Shown here in pieces: positions 62,943 to 64,000 of a DNA stretch of 64,000 nucleotides. Each line of letters begins with the position of its first letter. Position 1 is the first letter of the stretch. A program made the position numbers and the translations under genes. This stretch comes from an uncultured Eudoraea sp. Lineage in GTDB: Bacteria > Bacteroidota > Bacteroidia > Flavobacteriales > Flavobacteriaceae. The stretch spans positions 1 through 64,000 of the forward strand of contig NZ_CANLGX010000003.1 of the NCBI RefSeq assembly GCF_947490415.1, written 5' to 3'. Under the pieces are notes generated by a model. The model saw nothing but the letters and a program-made list of their open reading frames with translations, was not told the DNA's origin and made no database searches.

Positions 62943-62972
62943 TGTTTAACTAAAAATAATATATGTTAAACA
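62943..62972. promoter_or_regulatory. Operator B: 30-bp inverted repeat shared with the first photolyase operon
   Basis: Perfect arms TGTTTAAC (62943-62950) and GTTAAACA (62965-62972) around 14 AT-rich bases. Geometry equals operator A at 25804-25833. It lies 5 bp upstream of the -7 box and would cover the -33 site. Confidence 0.78.
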
Positions 62973-63136
62973 AAAAATTATAATGACCCCAACTGGCCTC
63001 TGAATTTTTGTAATTAGCTTTTGTATGGTTCGTAAATCCCAAACGGGAGTTCAATGAAACAAAACACTTTGCTTACACGACCCTGTTTTTGATTTACTCC
63101 GAAATTTCAAACGTTGTTTGATTTCTCCTTAAAACA

Positions 63137-63167
63137 AAAACGCTTCATCTGATTGATGACGCGTTTT
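63137..63167 (-). terminator. Second hairpin/terminator beyond tRNA-Ser
   Basis: Thirteen-base arms (63137-63149 and 63155-63167, one mismatch) around loop TGATT; on the minus strand it runs into TTTTTGTTTT. It follows the duplicated tRNA-Ser 3' end. Confidence 0.7.
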
Positions 63168-63169
63168 AT

Positions 63170-63188
63170 TTGCGGAGGAAGAGGGATT
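63170..63188. repeat. 19-bp direct copy of the tRNA-Ser 3' end
   Basis: TTGCGGAGGAAGAGGGATT at 63170-63188 is identical to 63330-63348, which covers the tRNA-Ser 3' acceptor and part of its T arm. The rest of the tRNA is not recognisable at the copy. It may be an attachment-site scar or a decayed tandem tRNA copy. Confidence 0.8.
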
Positions 63189-63264
63189 ACCTTTGGTGCT
63201 CCCTACAACCTCACATCCTGCAAATGTAACTTCCAACCCTTGCAGGATTGACATCTTAAAATTA

Positions 63265-63298
63265 AAAATCCCATTCAAGCGAGCTTGATGGGATTTTT
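63265..63298 (-). terminator. Terminator downstream of tRNA-Ser
   Basis: Stem of AAAATCCCAT(T)CAAG with CTTGATGGGATTTT with one bulged T, followed on the minus strand by TTTTTAATTTT. It begins about 35 bases after the tRNA 3' end. Confidence 0.82.
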
Positions 63299-63332
63299 TT
63301 CTTTCAAGCTGTAACGAAGTTACGCTTGGTTG

Positions 63333-63417
63333 CGGAGGAAGAGGGATTCGAACCCCCGGAGGTGTGACCCTCAACAGTTTTCAAGACTGCCGCATTCGAC
63401 CACTCTGCCATTCCTCC
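63333..63417 (-). tRNA. tRNA-Ser (anticodon TGA)
   Basis: The minus strand folds with acceptor GGAGGAA/TTCCTCC, discriminator G, anticodon TGA in loop CTTGAAA, a long class II variable arm (TGAGGGTCACACCTCC region) and T arm GGGGG-TTCGAAT-CCCTC. It does not encode CCA. An upstream TATATTTG -7 box is present on the minus strand (63431-63438). 85 bases. Confidence 0.95.
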
Positions 63418-63515
63418 CTTAATGCGAGCGCAAATATACTAACCTTTTTTATACCTTAAAAAGTTTGTTGACGATTTTCTTCTGCCGTTTATAGTATTAT
63501 TTATTTGCGACATCC

Positions 63516-63523
63516 TATTTTTG
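63516..63523 (+). promoter_or_regulatory. -7 box (TATTTTTG) right before the TauE/SafE gene
   Basis: TATTTTTG ends 4 bases before the ATG at 63528, so the expected transcription start coincides with or nearly abuts the start codon. No good TTTG is found 19-20 bases upstream. Confidence 0.45.
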
Positions 63524-63527
63524 CCAC

Positions 63528-64000
63528 ATGGAAGAATGGTATCATTATGTACTGCTCGTACTAGTAGGATTTGTAGTTGGTTTTATTAATACGGTAGCCG
63601 GCGGGGCATCTTTAATTTCATTGCCTTTTTTAATCTTTTTGGGATTACCTCCCAGTGTGGCTAATGGAACCAACAGGGTAGCCATTGTAATTCAGACCGC
63701 AATAGGTGTAGCCGGATTTAAGAGTAAAGGCGTCTCCACTTTTCCATTCAATATTTATTTGGGGATCTCAGCGCTTTTCGGATCTATTTTGGGTGCAAGC
63801 ATCGCCGTAGATATTAAAGGTGAAACATTCAATAAAATTTTAGCTATTATCATGCTCGCAGTGGTATTGATAATTGTTTTTAAACCTAAAATTAGTCTAG
63901 AGGATCTTACAGAACGTCTTACCGGTAAGTATTTATGGGTAGGTATTATTGCGTTTTTCTTTATCGGAATTTATGGCGGTTTTATCAATGCCGGAATTGG
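63528..64000 (+). CDS. Sulfite exporter TauE/SafE family protein (N-terminal part; runs off window edge)
   Basis: 157 codons are visible. The opening MEEWYHYVLLVLVGFVVGFI and NTVAGGASLISLPFLIFLGL, then PPSVANGTNRVAIVIQTAIG, match the first half of TauE/SafE (DUF81) permeases, which move sulfite, sulfoacetate or related organic anions. At least four hydrophobic helices are seen, and the second-repeat start GIYGGFINAGIG begins at the window end. Truncated at 64000. Confidence 0.92.
   Translation, partial: MEEWYHYVLLVLVGFVVGFINTVAGGASLISLPFLIFLGLPPSVANGTNRVAIVIQTAIGVAGFKSKGVSTFPFNIYLGISALFGSILGASIAVDIKGETFNKILAIIMLAVVLIIVFKPKISLEDLTERLTGKYLWVGIIAFFFIGIYGGFINAGI

Noticed and set aside
62951-62964. 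AT-rich spacer of operator B as a separate promoter element
   Set aside because: It is part of the symmetric operator layout and lacks its own TAnnTTTG.
63129-63374. 81-residue ORF on the minus strand
   Set aside because: Runs through the tRNA-Ser 3' half, a terminator and the repeated segment; it is a by-product of the tRNA sequence.
1-64000. CRISPR arrays, complete insertion sequences or prophage
   Set aside because: No regularly spaced repeats, transposase genes or phage structural genes were seen; only the integrase remnant near tRNA-Met and short repeats remain.

Overview
The window looks like chromosomal DNA from a member of Flavobacteriaceae (Bacteroidota), probably marine or environmental. 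The evidence is: the gliding genes gldF and gldG, a type IX secretion C-terminal sorting domain, bacillithiol synthesis (bshB1), a fused CcsBA cytochrome c synthetase, flavobacterial families (DUF4870, DUF4290, DUF2911, DUF6090, Lacal_2735, TIGR03643), AT-rich spacers, and several promoters of the Bacteroidota form TTTG-N19/20-TAnnTTTG. Most of it is ordinary housekeeping and envelope content; no phage, complete insertion sequence or CRISPR array was seen.

Layout. 1-9.4 kb: truncated mnmE, DUF4870, then a leftward run SAM hydrolase - monooxygenase - gldF - gldG - dnaN, and a rightward phoH - purC pair. 8.4-9.8 kb: a lone ATP-grasp gene, a decayed tyrosine-recombinase tail and tRNA-Met, together a likely relic of an integrated element. 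9.9-18.6 kb: START-like protein, class IV aminotransferase, YqgE, HU, fmt - recQ - ATPase, DUF493, DUF4290, murA, acetyltransferase. 18.6-25.8 kb: pirin, exported VOC protein, TolB-like protein, ferredoxin-CDGSH protein, M20 amidohydrolase, and the first light-linked operon (SRPBCC - SDR - photolyase). 25.9-37 kb: T9SS cargo, DUF2911, a PIG-L deacetylase - microprotein - sodium symporter operon, small mechanosensitive channel, lipoprotein, a maf remnant, DUF6090, maf, KdsC-like phosphatase, DUF2520. 37-48.7 kb: ccsBA, MATE pump, trans-sulfuration enzyme, bshB1, TPR histidine kinase, tRNA-His, M28 peptidase. 49-57.4 kb: small envelope proteins, an eight-heme lipoprotein cytochrome, and a two-subunit molybdenum hydroxylase. 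57.6-62.9 kb: a seven-gene photolyase-type operon. 63-64 kb: tRNA-Ser with a duplicated 3' end, and the start of a TauE/SafE transporter.

The strongest unusual signal is regulatory. The two photolyase-type operons, about 37 kb apart, each carry a 30-bp element with the same geometry (TGTTTAAY, 14 bp, GTTAAACA) just upstream of a TAnnTTTG -7 box. This implies one shared regulator encoded outside the window, plausibly a B12-dependent light-responsive MerR protein (CarH/LitR type, inferred). The second operon encodes two atypical photolyase relatives: one without the usual N-terminal antenna domain but with an extra C-terminal domain, and one related to iron-sulfur photolyases that appears to have lost all the cluster cysteines. 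Other hidden items are the integrase remnant, a 34-residue membrane microprotein coupled to the symporter, a 55-residue gene at the head of the light operon, and a diverged maf 3' end flanking a DUF6090 gene.
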